From JAJRRH01 sp047638815 (GTDB lineage: Bacteria; Bacteroidota; Bacteroidia; Flavobacteriales_D; JABDKJ01): DNA of 5,629 nt. Below, piece by piece: positions 1 through 5,629 of the stretch. Position 1 is the stretch's first letter; every line of letters starts with the position of its first letter. Position numbers and translations under genes: made by a program. The notes under the pieces are model-generated. The model made no database searches and had not been told where the DNA came from. It worked only from the letters and a program-made list of their open reading frames with translations. The stretch spans positions 1 to 5,629 of the forward strand of contig JBLIMR010000102.1 of the NCBI GenBank assembly GCA_047638815.1, written 5' to 3'.

Positions 1-900
1 GATGCAGATTACGGCATGGAGGTAATCGGAAATATATTATATACAATTTCCGGGAGTGGTACTCAATTCGTCAAATCCTTTGATCTTACGACTGAAGAAG
101 AATTAAATAGTATCTCAATTCCTGGAAGTGGTTTCCTGAATGGTATGGCTTCTGATCCTACAACGAACAGAATATGGATAACAGACTTTTCGAATGGAGA
201 TGTTATTGAGATAGATGTCTCTACAGTATCTGAGTGGGTAACAACAACCATAGTAACTAGCGCAGGATGTACGCCCAATGGTATTACGCATGACAATACG
301 AACAATAGATTGGTATATACATGCTGGGATGGTGGGAATTTGAGATCCGTGGACTTGGATGACAACTCTACTGCAACGCTTGTAAATACTGGATTGAGTC
401 AGATAGATGGGATTGACCATGATAACAATGGTAACTTCTATATATCTTCTTGGAGTCCAACTCGAATCACAAAACTAACAAACGACTTTGCTACAGATGA
501 AATCATTACGGCTCCAGGTTTATCTAACCCAGCAGACATTTCATATGCTATAGAGATTGATACACTTGCTATTGCAAATTCTGGAAATAACACCATCACG
601 TACATTGGTTTTGATACAGGCGTTGGTGTGGAAGAAATTTCGACATCTAATAATCTTAGTGTTTATCCAAATCCAGTAAGCGATAGATCATTCATATCAT
701 TCTCACTTGAGTCTCCAGAAAGATGTACCATTGCTTTGTTCGACCAAAGTGGTAAAAAGGTTCATGACTTAATCAATGAAAAATTATCTGCGGGGGATCA
801 CAAAGTGCTTTTAACTGGACTTAGTCTTAGCCCAGGATTATATTTGTGTGAAGTCAACATTAAAGGAAGTATTCAGGTATTGAAGTTAGTCGTTGAGTAG
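1..900 (+). CDS. Secreted NHL/SMP-30-like beta-propeller protein with T9SS type A sorting domain (5' partial)
   Basis: The frame is open from base 1 to the TAG at 898-900, so the gene begins upstream of the window. The ATG at base 16 is probably internal, since T9SS cargo needs a signal peptide and none follows it. Numbering from that Met, residues 1-200 hold repeated propeller blades with the pattern NGMASD...NRIWITD, NGITHD...NRLVYT, DGIDHD...GNFYISSW and ADISYA...TLAIANS. This resembles NHL or SMP-30/gluconolactonase-type six-blade propellers. Residues about 212-294 form a T9SS type A tail starting NLSVYPNP and ending SPGLYLCEVNIKGSIQVLKL, which predicts passage through the Sec and then the T9SS route to the surface or medium. 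The substrate or partner cannot be told. A lactonase-like enzyme or a purely binding propeller are both possible. The sorting domain call is firm; the propeller subtype is less so. Confidence 0.85.
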   Translation, partial: DADYGMEVIGNILYTISGSGTQFVKSFDLTTEEELNSISIPGSGFLNGMASDPTTNRIWITDFSNGDVIEIDVSTVSEWVTTTIVTSAGCTPNGITHDNTNNRLVYTCWDGGNLRSVDLDDNSTATLVNTGLSQIDGIDHDNNGNFYISSWSPTRITKLTNDFATDEIITAPGLSNPADISYAIEIDTLAIANSGNNTITYIGFDTGVGVEEISTSNNLSVYPNPVSDRSFISFSLESPERCTIALFDQSGKKVHDLINEKLSAGDHKVLLTGLSLSPGLYLCEVNIKGSIQVLKLVVE

Positions 901-943
901 GGTGAATATAGCCTTTACTCCTGCCCTACTTTACTTAAAGGCT
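896..943. terminator. Candidate bidirectional terminator: two interleaved inverted repeats
   Basis: The 51-bp spacer between two convergent genes holds two perfect inverted repeats. AGTAGGG (896-902) pairs with CCCTACT (924-930), and AGCCTTTA (910-917) pairs with TAAAGGCT (936-943). The first arm overlaps the stop codon of the propeller gene. The position suits a shared terminator, but loops are long (21 and 18 nt) and no strong T-tract follows on either strand, so the function is inferred mainly from location. Confidence 0.35.
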
Positions 944-951
944 TTGATGTA

Positions 952-1341
952 CTAGGATTGGAATAATGCATATACCAACATTGGGATTGCAATTAAAACA
1001 ATCACAATAATGGCCATCTCCAGAATGCCAAATTCGTATAATGGTTTGCCAAAGAGCTTGATTTTAGAAGTTATTTTATCTATACCCTTTAATGTATCAT
1101 TATTCTTTTCTTCACTATGATCAATGTAACCTGAAGCGGTGAGAATGTTAATCGCTTTTTTCAAATCATGTTCCAACACTTGCAGCTTCACACCTCCTAT
1201 CGCATTGGATAAGAAATTATCAGACTGTATCGTCAGTTCATCCTTCAAGAAGGTTTCAATGTTATTGGCCTTAAGGTTACCCTCAGCGATATAGGCATCC
1301 TGCGGAAGCATAAAAACTTTAACTGTTACCCATTGACTCAT
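952..1341 (-). CDS. DUF2007-type protein with C-terminal membrane anchor
   Basis: This 129-residue protein has an N-terminal alpha/beta domain (about residues 4-72). It contains VKVFMLPQDAYIAEGNLKAN, then NAIGGVKLQV and a helix with KKAINIL. This matches the small DUF2007 family (putative signal-transducing, PII-like fold), whose members usually begin with a phrase about a changing factor, here the VFMLPQDA segment. A charged linker (about 73-103) leads to one hydrophobic helix (about 106-126, EMAIIVIVLIAIPMLVYALF), so the domain is probably tethered to the inner membrane facing the cytoplasm. The ATG overlaps the TGA of the upstream heme A synthase gene (ATGA, 1341-1338), which implies co-transcription and translational coupling. 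No biochemical role is established for the family. A link to respiratory membrane assembly is only an inference from the operon. Confidence 0.75.
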   Translation of the reverse strand: MSQWVTVKVFMLPQDAYIAEGNLKANNIETFLKDELTIQSDNFLSNAIGGVKLQVLEHDLKKAINILTASGYIDHSEEKNNDTLKGIDKITSKIKLFGKPLYEFGILEMAIIVIVLIAIPMLVYALFQS

Positions 1342-2378
1342 TTCGCAATTTCATTATTTCGTGCAAGGAACATTTGGTAGACGATACTCATTAAAACTAG
1401 TAAAGCTCCGAATTGATGCAGAACACCTAAACTAATTGGCACTTTCATTAATAATGTGAAAATACCCAAAATAACTTGGATCAACACAGCGATCATCAGA
1501 AAGCTCATGCCCATCTTGGATTTGAGCGAATCTTTCAACCCTCTTGATTTAACCCATAGAAAGACGGTGAATATGAAAACGATATAGGCTAAAACCCTAT
1601 GCAAAAACTGCACCGAAACCTTTTCATTCCACAAGCTTGAAATCCCTTTGCTACTTATATCCGCTCCAATTTGAGGGGGAATCCAATATGATCCCATTCG
1701 AGGCCAGGTGGGAAATACCAGTCCAGCATCAAGGCCAGCAACAAAGGCACCAAAAATAATTTGGAGAACTACCAAGGGCACAAATATCTTATACCACTTA
1801 GCAAGTTTTGTCAATTTCAGATCTTCAGAATCTCCAGAACTTGTCAACTCTAAAAGAAGCCAAAAGATATAGGCAAAAGTCAGGAATGCTGCACTGAGAT
1901 GAAGTGCTAGTCTGAAATGACTTACATCTGGACGATCTACCAAACCACTCTTGACCATAAACCAACCAAGGAACCCTTGAAAACCACCTAAAAATAAAAG
2001 GATTACCAACTTCTTGGTTAATTTGGGAGATAATTTCTTCTTATACAAAAACCAGAAGAATGGAATGATAAAAACCACTCCTATTGTCCTGCCTAATACA
2101 CGATGAAACCATTCCCAGAAAAAAATGGATTTGAACTCTGACAAGCTCATGTCAAAATTGACCAAATTATACTCTGGATAGTTCTTATAATTGTCAAACG
2201 TCTCAAGCCACTCTACTTCACTTTGCGGTGGAATCGTACCAGAGAACAAGTTCCAATCAACCATGGACAGACCCGAATCCGTAAGCCTAGTTACGCCACC
2301 TATTACAACCATCGCAGCCACCATAATCGCTCCAATAGCCAACCAAATTACAAGCGGCTTGTAATATGTTTTTTGCAT
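1338..2378 (-). CDS. ctaA: Heme A synthase, COX15/CtaA family (type 2, mitochondrial/alphaproteobacterial-like)
   Basis: It oxidises the C8 methyl of heme O to a formyl group, giving heme A for aa3-type cytochrome c oxidase, within the inner membrane. The protein has 346 residues, the usual family length, and about eight hydrophobic helices. The N-terminal signature GGVTRLTDSGLSMVDW (about residues 27-42) and GTIPP (47-51) are characteristic. The four expected heme-site histidines are present: H92 (WFHRVLGR), H160 (RLALHL), H260 (FLHRVLAY) and H321 (LHQFGALL). The loop VFPTWPRMGSYWIPP (221-235) is also typical. I chose the ATG at 2378-2376. A longer frame to 2471 would add 31 polar residues that do not look like family sequence, and a promoter-like TACCTTTA lies just upstream of the chosen ATG. 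The gene is first in an operon with the DUF2007 gene. No protoheme farnesyltransferase or oxidase subunit gene is in view. Confidence 0.95.
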   Translation of the reverse strand: MQKTYYKPLVIWLAIGAIMVAAMVVIGGVTRLTDSGLSMVDWNLFSGTIPPQSEVEWLETFDNYKNYPEYNLVNFDMSLSEFKSIFFWEWFHRVLGRTIGVVFIIPFFWFLYKKKLSPKLTKKLVILLFLGGFQGFLGWFMVKSGLVDRPDVSHFRLALHLSAAFLTFAYIFWLLLELTSSGDSEDLKLTKLAKWYKIFVPLVVLQIIFGAFVAGLDAGLVFPTWPRMGSYWIPPQIGADISSKGISSLWNEKVSVQFLHRVLAYIVFIFTVFLWVKSRGLKDSLKSKMGMSFLMIAVLIQVILGIFTLLMKVPISLGVLHQFGALLVLMSIVYQMFLARNNEIAK

Positions 2379-2382
2379 GATG

Positions 2383-2390
2383 TAAAGGTA
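2383..2390 (-). promoter_or_regulatory. Candidate Bacteroidota -7 box for ctaA
   Basis: On the minus strand TACCTTTA matches the Bacteroidota -7 consensus TAnnTTTG at all but the last fixed base. It ends 4 nt before the chosen ATG, which would mean a leaderless or almost leaderless transcript. I see no TTG-type -33 element at the expected distance, so the call is tentative. Confidence 0.35.
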
Positions 2391-2725
2391 CGATTTTTGG
2401 TGATTCCGACTTCTGTTTTTTAATCTGATAGTAATGGTTTCATTAACACGCGTAGGACCCAATGGGCTCACTTATAATCCCAGTTTGATTGTTCACTTCC
2501 ATGAAGACAATAGTATATTATTCATTGCCCAACCATTTGACAGCAGCAATACTGAGTTAAATAAAAGCAAAAACAAATTCCATAAACGCTGAAGATGAAC
2601 TCATTACATGCTATTTGGACGACATCTAATACACTTAACGTTGATGACAATTATTAACATCAGAATCGTATTAACCCATCAATAATCAGATCGATTTTTT
2701 AATATATTTATAAATAAATATCAAA

Positions 2726-2733
2726 TAGGTTTT
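2726..2733 (+). promoter_or_regulatory. Possible -7 box upstream of the small membrane protein gene
   Basis: TAGGTTTT differs from TAnnTTTG only at the last base and sits 23 nt before the ATG at 2757, a reasonable leader length. No convincing TTG element lies 17-23 nt upstream. In such AT-rich DNA a one-mismatch hit is weak evidence. Confidence 0.25.
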
Positions 2734-2756
2734 CAATCATAGACAAATACAATAAT

Positions 2757-3020
2757 ATGAAAAAAAATGGTTTTTTATTGGGTGGAATATTTGGATTCTT
2801 AGTCCCTGTCATAGCAATATATATGGAATTTCAATTGCCCTCCTCTATTGCCAACATCCTATTATTTCCGGTAGTAATGCTAACGAATATTCTAGATGTC
2901 TCGATTGGAATGTTTTCATTTTGGCAGCATGCAATCGGGCTATTTATCTCCATTGCTTTTTGGGGGACAATATTTGCAGTTGCTAGCATAATTATTGCGA
3001 AAATTATAGGTAAAGATTAG
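2757..3020 (+). CDS. Small hypothetical three-helix membrane protein
   Basis: I do not recognise this 87-residue protein. It is almost wholly hydrophobic: helix 1 at about residues 5-23 (GFLLGGIFGFLVPVIAIYM), helix 2 at about 31-48 (IANILLFPVVMLTNILDV), and helix 3 at about 58-82. It starts with positively charged MKKN and ends KIIGKD. With lysines at both ends and three helices, one end should lie in the cytoplasm and the other outside. The ATG has an A-rich upstream region without a Shine-Dalgarno sequence, as is normal in Bacteroidota. It stands alone, with 378 bp to the left and about 250 bp to the right, so context gives no clue. The hydrophobic pattern, bounded by a clean start and stop, argues that it is a real gene rather than a chance frame. 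It could be a remnant of a larger membrane protein, but nothing adjacent extends it. Confidence 0.65.
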   Translation: MKKNGFLLGGIFGFLVPVIAIYMEFQLPSSIANILLFPVVMLTNILDVSIGMFSFWQHAIGLFISIAFWGTIFAVASIIIAKIIGKD

Positions 3021-3177
3021 TGTTAAATATAATCACAACAAATTTCAACTTACATGTTGTAAATCAACAATTCATTCCAAAAGATTTGTGCTAAAAGATG
3101 CCTGGACTAGAGATTCTAAATTTCTAGAAAATGGCAAAGCGCTCAGATATTGGTAGCAAAAAAAAACATGTAGATTA

Positions 3178-3204
3178 TTAGATTACCATTTTCAATTAAT
3201 CTAA
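3178..3204. repeat. Perfect 8-bp inverted repeat
   Basis: TTAGATTA (3178-3185) and TAATCTAA (3197-3204) are exact reverse complements separated by 11 nt. It lies between the small membrane protein gene and the split unknown gene. It could be an operator half-site pair or a weak hairpin. All but two of the paired bases are A/T, so chance occurrence is quite possible. Confidence 0.35.
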
Positions 3205-3224
3205 ATGCTATTGAAAAAAGCAAA

Positions 3225-3252
3225 AAGAAACGCTCATTGCTGAGTGTTTCTT
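3225..3252. terminator. Strong 12-bp hairpin, terminator-like
   Basis: AAGAAACGCTCA (3225-3236) pairs with TGAGTGTTTCTT (3241-3252) around the loop TTGC: 11 Watson-Crick pairs and one G-T wobble when read on the plus strand. On the minus strand the stem is followed by a T-rich run (complement of 3211-3224, TTTTGCTTTTTTCAA-like), the layout of an intrinsic terminator. However, no minus-strand gene is visible to the right that would need it. On the plus strand it could end transcription of the small membrane protein gene about 200 nt upstream, aided by the T-rich 3' arm. It could also act as a leader hairpin for the next gene, whose proposed start is 20 nt further on. Confidence 0.5.
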
Positions 3253-3271
3253 CCCTCATCCTAAATCAAAA

Positions 3272-3786
3272 TTGAAATTACCGCCCCACCCTCTCAATCA
3301 ACTTATAAAACGTAAGCATGAGATCAATCGAAATGGCGAAACGGTAATTTATCAAAGAATCGAAATACGCCTGACTCCTTGTTGGTTGGTATTGATGAAA
3401 TCAATAGTGAACGATCTTTCCGAGGACATTAAGATCTATGAGGATTATCAAATACCTGCGAATGAACAATGCTTGAAAAATGTCGATAGTTTGTTGATTT
3501 CACTGATTACAAATCAGCTTGAGGATGTAAACAACCTGCTACCTATGGTATTTCAAATTGAAAATTATAGCCCCTCCTCTTCAACTTATAACTCAATGAA
3601 GAATTCTGGAAAACAAGGTTAATCGAGGATCTCAGTTTACGAAAGAATTTAAGCGACTATTACGAAGGGATAGCGCTTGAATGTGTTACTAAAAATGAAA
3701 TTCAAACGGCACAAGGCCTTAATGCGTTATGCAATAAGCAAACACCGGATATTCTAAGTACCTTTCGGGCTTATCTTAGAAATTAA
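3272..3786 (+). pseudogene. Unrecognised gene, apparently split by a frameshift
   Basis: The first part (3272-3622, 116 codons) starts at a TTG, KLPPHPLNQLIKRKHEIN, and stops at TAA 3620-3622. A second open stretch in the frame one base back runs from 3592 to the TAA at 3784-3786 (LNEEFWKTRLIEDLSLRK ... DILSTFRAYLRN). It has no ATG, GTG or TTG to start from, so it reads most naturally as the continuation of the first part. The switch must fall within 3592-3622. Joined, they give about 170 residues, rich in Leu, Glu and Lys and probably mostly helical and cytoplasmic, with no signal peptide or membrane helix. I recognise no family. The start is uncertain: the frame is open back to 3215 but without an ATG, and the first internal ATG is at 3395. 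Causes could be a real 1-nt deletion (or 2-nt insertion), a sequence error or programmed slippage. The last stop overlaps the esterase ATG. Confidence 0.5.
3759..3766 (+). promoter_or_regulatory. Possible -7 box for the esterase gene
   Basis: TACCTTTC has one mismatch to TAnnTTTG and lies 19 nt before the esterase ATG, inside the end of the split unknown gene. It shares the TACCTTT core with the candidate ctaA box. No TTG element is seen at the usual upstream distance. If active, the esterase need not depend on transcription from the damaged upstream gene. Confidence 0.25.
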
Positions 3787-5629
3787 TGCGTCACATCCTA
3801 CTCTCTATAATATTGACAGCCCTCTCCTCTACTTTATGCTGTTTTCAGTCAAATTCATATGCCCAAACTATAATCCTCTCAGAGGATTTCGAGGATGACA
3901 CTTTCCCAGTTGGTTGGAGTCAAACTACTAATGCTACAGATGGTGGTTGGATACTCGGTACAAATACAGAACTAGAAAGTGAATTCTGGACCATTGCTGA
4001 ACATGGAAACTTCATTGGCACGAATGACGATGCGTGTGATTGTGACAAGAGCCAGGATTATCTCATCACTCCAAACATTGACTTATCAGATGCCAGTGCA
4101 GCGGTCTTGCAATTTCAAAATTACTATGACGGAGGCAGTCTATTTGGAGGCACCGAAGATGCATTCATAGAATACTCAATAGATAATGGTTCAACTTGGA
4201 CAGTATTTCAGGAGATTGTCGGAACAGAAGATGATGCCTGGGATATGCAATCGATAGATCTTACTTCACTTACGGGGAATAGTAATTTATTACTGGCTTT
4301 CCATTATTTCGATGATGGAGAATGGCTTTTTGGCTGGGCGATAGATGATGTTCTTATTTTCGAGCCTGAAGGTCTAGATCTCGCACTGAGCAGCCTTGAT
4401 ATTGACCTTGTAATTGATGTGCCAACGGAAACAAACATCAGTGGAATTGTCACTAATTCTGGACTTGAAGAAATCAATTCTTTTGATTTATCATGGTCTA
4501 TAGGAGGAGAAGTATTCACAGCCAACCTTTCCGGACTCGATATTCCTTCACTCGGAACTTATCAATTCACACATCCCGACCCTTGGTCAGTCGCGCAATC
4601 TGGTCTTTATGACCTCACAGTTAGCATCAGCAATATTAATGGTGAAACTGAGGATTTGAATACATCGAACAACACACTAAACTTAAGTGTCCAAGGGGTG
4701 GAATATGGTACAATTATAGATGGTGGTATATCTCGAGACTACATATATTATCACGCAAGTTCAGCGCCTGACAACTGCCCAATAGTTTTCGTTTGTCATG
4801 GCTACACTGGTAACGCTGAAGGCATAATGGGCTATTCTGATTTCAACCAAGTCGCAGAGGATAATGGATTTGCTGTATGCTATCCGCAGGGTATCGAGGA
4901 TTCTTTTGGAAATACATTTTTCAATGTGGGTTATGATTTTCAGAACAACGAAACAGTCAATGACGTTGTCTATCTGCAAAACCTAGTTACCTATCTTCAA
5001 AGCAACAACTCACTCAGTGCGTCAGACATCTTCTGCACTGGTCTATCCAACGGTGGCGACTTCTGTTACTTACTGGCATGTGAGGCTTCCGAAACATTCA
5101 AAGCTGTAGCGCCAGTTGCCGGTATGATTAGACAAGAGATTTTAGACGATTGCAACCCAATAAATGAAGTCTCGATATTCGAGATTCATGGAACTGACGA
5201 CAACGTCACACCTTTTGAAGGAGATCCCAACAACAATGACAATTGGGGAGCCTATCCTAGTATTCCAGCAACGATTCATTACTGGGCATCGGCATTCAAT
5301 TTGGAACTTATAGAGTCCACAGTCCTGCCCGACTTGGCACCAAATGATGGCAGCACTGTTCTATCGGAGAGATACGGTCTTGAAGGCAGTTGCACAGAAG
5401 TCTGGCTTTATACGGTTGAAGGTGGAGGACATGACTGGCCTGGCGCTTTTGGAAACATGGACATTTCAGCAAGCAGAGAAGCATGGGATTTCTTTGAAGG
5501 CCTTTGTGATACTTCTGTAGGATTGGAAGAATTCCAGTTAAATACAGATCGCAAGCTAATTCGTATAGTCGACATGCTAGGCAGAGAAATACAGCCGCAG
5601 AGCAATACCGTACTATTCTATCAATACTC
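3786..5629 (+). CDS. Secreted modular esterase (LpqC/PHB depolymerase-like) with MAM-like and CARDB-like domains and T9SS tail (3' partial)
   Basis: The frame is open for 614 codons from the ATG at 3786 to the window end. Residues 1-26 are a Sec signal peptide (MRHILLSIILTALSS..., likely cut at SYA-Q). Residues about 28-192 form a choice-of-anchor J/MAM-like beta-sandwich: EDFEDDTFPVGW, the typical NDDACDCDKSQDYLITP (80-96) and GWAIDDVLIF. Residues about 195-303 resemble a CARDB Ig domain. Residues about 306-575 are an alpha/beta hydrolase of the LpqC/polyhydroxybutyrate depolymerase/feruloyl esterase group. It shows oxyanion HGYTGNAEG (H338-G339), nucleophile S421 in GLSNGG, acid D472 in HGTDDNVTP and H549 in GGGHDWPG. 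Residues 579 on match the short T9SS tail (LIRIVDMLGRE ... NTVLFYQY), cut just before its usual DGT-x-x-K end. It probably hydrolyses an ester extracellularly; acetyl, feruloyl and polyester substrates cannot be told apart. No Shine-Dalgarno is seen. The start overlaps the upstream stop (TAATG). Confidence 0.93.
   Translation, partial: MRHILLSIILTALSSTLCCFQSNSYAQTIILSEDFEDDTFPVGWSQTTNATDGGWILGTNTELESEFWTIAEHGNFIGTNDDACDCDKSQDYLITPNIDLSDASAAVLQFQNYYDGGSLFGGTEDAFIEYSIDNGSTWTVFQEIVGTEDDAWDMQSIDLTSLTGNSNLLLAFHYFDDGEWLFGWAIDDVLIFEPEGLDLALSSLDIDLVIDVPTETNISGIVTNSGLEEINSFDLSWSIGGEVFTANLSGLDIPSLGTYQFTHPDPWSVAQSGLYDLTVSISNINGETEDLNTSNNTLNLSVQGVEYGTIIDGGISRDYIYYHASSAPDNCPIVFVCHGYTGNAEGIMGYSDFNQVAEDNGFAVCYPQGIEDSFGNTFFNVGYDFQNNETVNDVVYLQNLVTYLQSNNSLSASDIFCTGLSNGGDFCYLLACEASETFKAVAPVAGMIRQEILDDCNPINEVSIFEIHGTDDNVTPFEGDPNNNDNWGAYPSIPATIHYWASAFNLELIESTVLPDLAPNDGSTVLSERYGLEGSCTEVWLYTVEGGGHDWPGAFGNMDISASREAWDFFEGLCDTSVGLEEFQLNTDRKLIRIVDMLGREIQPQSNTVLFYQY

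Larger units (their letters stand above)
2379..2756. other. Divergent AT-rich intergenic region without a supported gene
   Basis: These 378 bp separate ctaA (minus) from the small membrane protein gene (plus). The stretch must hold promoters for both. The last 60 bp are almost pure A/T (for example the run TTTTTTAATATATTTATAAA near 2695-2714), as expected of an upstream promoter region. Two short frames, at 2501-2560 (19 codons) and 2595-2657 (20 codons), have no supporting signal. I found no tRNA, riboswitch-like structure, insertion-sequence end or long repeat. Base 2471 back to 2379 is open in frame with ctaA but is probably leader sequence. Confidence 0.6.

Noticed and set aside
63..420. 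Two minus-strand frames of about 100 codons inside the propeller gene.
   Set aside because: They lie opposite a clear plus-strand coding sequence with T9SS motifs and show no family features of their own.
2223..2423. Plus-strand frame of 66 codons opposite ctaA.
   Set aside because: It is a shadow of the strongly supported heme A synthase gene.
2379..2471. N-terminal extension of the heme A synthase frame to an ATG at 2471.
   Set aside because: The extra 31 residues are polar and unlike the family N-terminus. The ATG at 2378 is directly before the first membrane helix and just after a promoter-like TACCTTTA.
2501..2657. Two tiny plus-strand frames, 19 and 20 codons, starting at 2501 and 2595.
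   Set aside because: They are too short, without ribosome-binding or conservation evidence; such frames are expected by chance.
3107..3127. Imperfect 8-bp hairpin CTAGAGAT / ATTTCTAG as a terminator.
   Set aside because: There is no T-tract on either strand and the stem is AT-rich with a wobble pair; it is kept only as part of the repeat cluster.
3803..3842. Lipoprotein signal (Cys18 or Cys19) in the esterase leader.
   Set aside because: The residues before the two cysteines (STL and TLC) do not form a lipobox; a standard signal peptidase site at SYA-Q fits better and suits a T9SS cargo.
3601..3990. Exact 10-bp direct repeat GAATTCTGGA at 3601-3610 and 3981-3990.
   Set aside because: The flanks differ, both copies fall in coding sequence in similar EFW codons, and 10 bp is compatible with chance.
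3979..4170. Plus-strand frame of 63 codons within the esterase region.
   Set aside because: It is out of frame with the 614-codon esterase, whose domain motifs run right through this stretch.
4304..5605. Three minus-strand frames of 65-73 codons.
   Set aside because: They are antisense to the esterase and have no recognisable features.

Overview
The window looks like a piece of a Bacteroidota chromosome, probably a Cytophagales-type or related marine lineage. The evidence is two secreted proteins with C-terminal type IX secretion system (T9SS) sorting domains, an AT-rich base composition, start codons without Shine-Dalgarno sequences, and candidate promoter boxes of the Bacteroidota TAnnTTTG type. 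The genus cannot be fixed from the sequence alone.

Layout, left to right. Bases 1-900 (+) hold the 3' part of a secreted beta-propeller protein with a T9SS tail; its start lies outside the window. A 51-bp convergent spacer with two interleaved inverted repeats separates it from a two-gene minus-strand operon. That operon is a heme A synthase (COX15/CtaA, 1338-2378, read first) and a small DUF2007-type membrane-anchored protein (952-1341), joined by an ATGA overlap. A 378-bp AT-rich divergent region follows, then a small orphan three-helix membrane protein (2757-3020, +). A 250-bp spacer with inverted repeats, including a 12-bp hairpin, leads to an unrecognised gene that seems to be split by a frameshift (3272-3786, +). 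Its restored 3' end overlaps, as TAATG, the start of a long gene that runs off the right edge (3786-5629, +).

That last gene is the largest in the window. It encodes an exported modular enzyme: signal peptide, MAM-like (choice-of-anchor J) domain, CARDB-like Ig domain, LpqC/PHB-depolymerase/feruloyl-esterase type alpha/beta hydrolase with a complete Ser-Asp-His triad, and a short T9SS tail cut by the window end.

Functionally, the middle operon serves aerobic respiration, supplying heme A for aa3-type cytochrome c oxidase. The flanking T9SS cargo proteins act outside the cell or on its surface, and the esterase probably cleaves polymer-linked or small esters. I see no mobile element, CRISPR array, tRNA or rRNA, and no clear sign of a new defence or other multi-gene system. 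The items most worth a second look are the esterase architecture, the split unknown gene coupled to it, and the unexplained hairpins.
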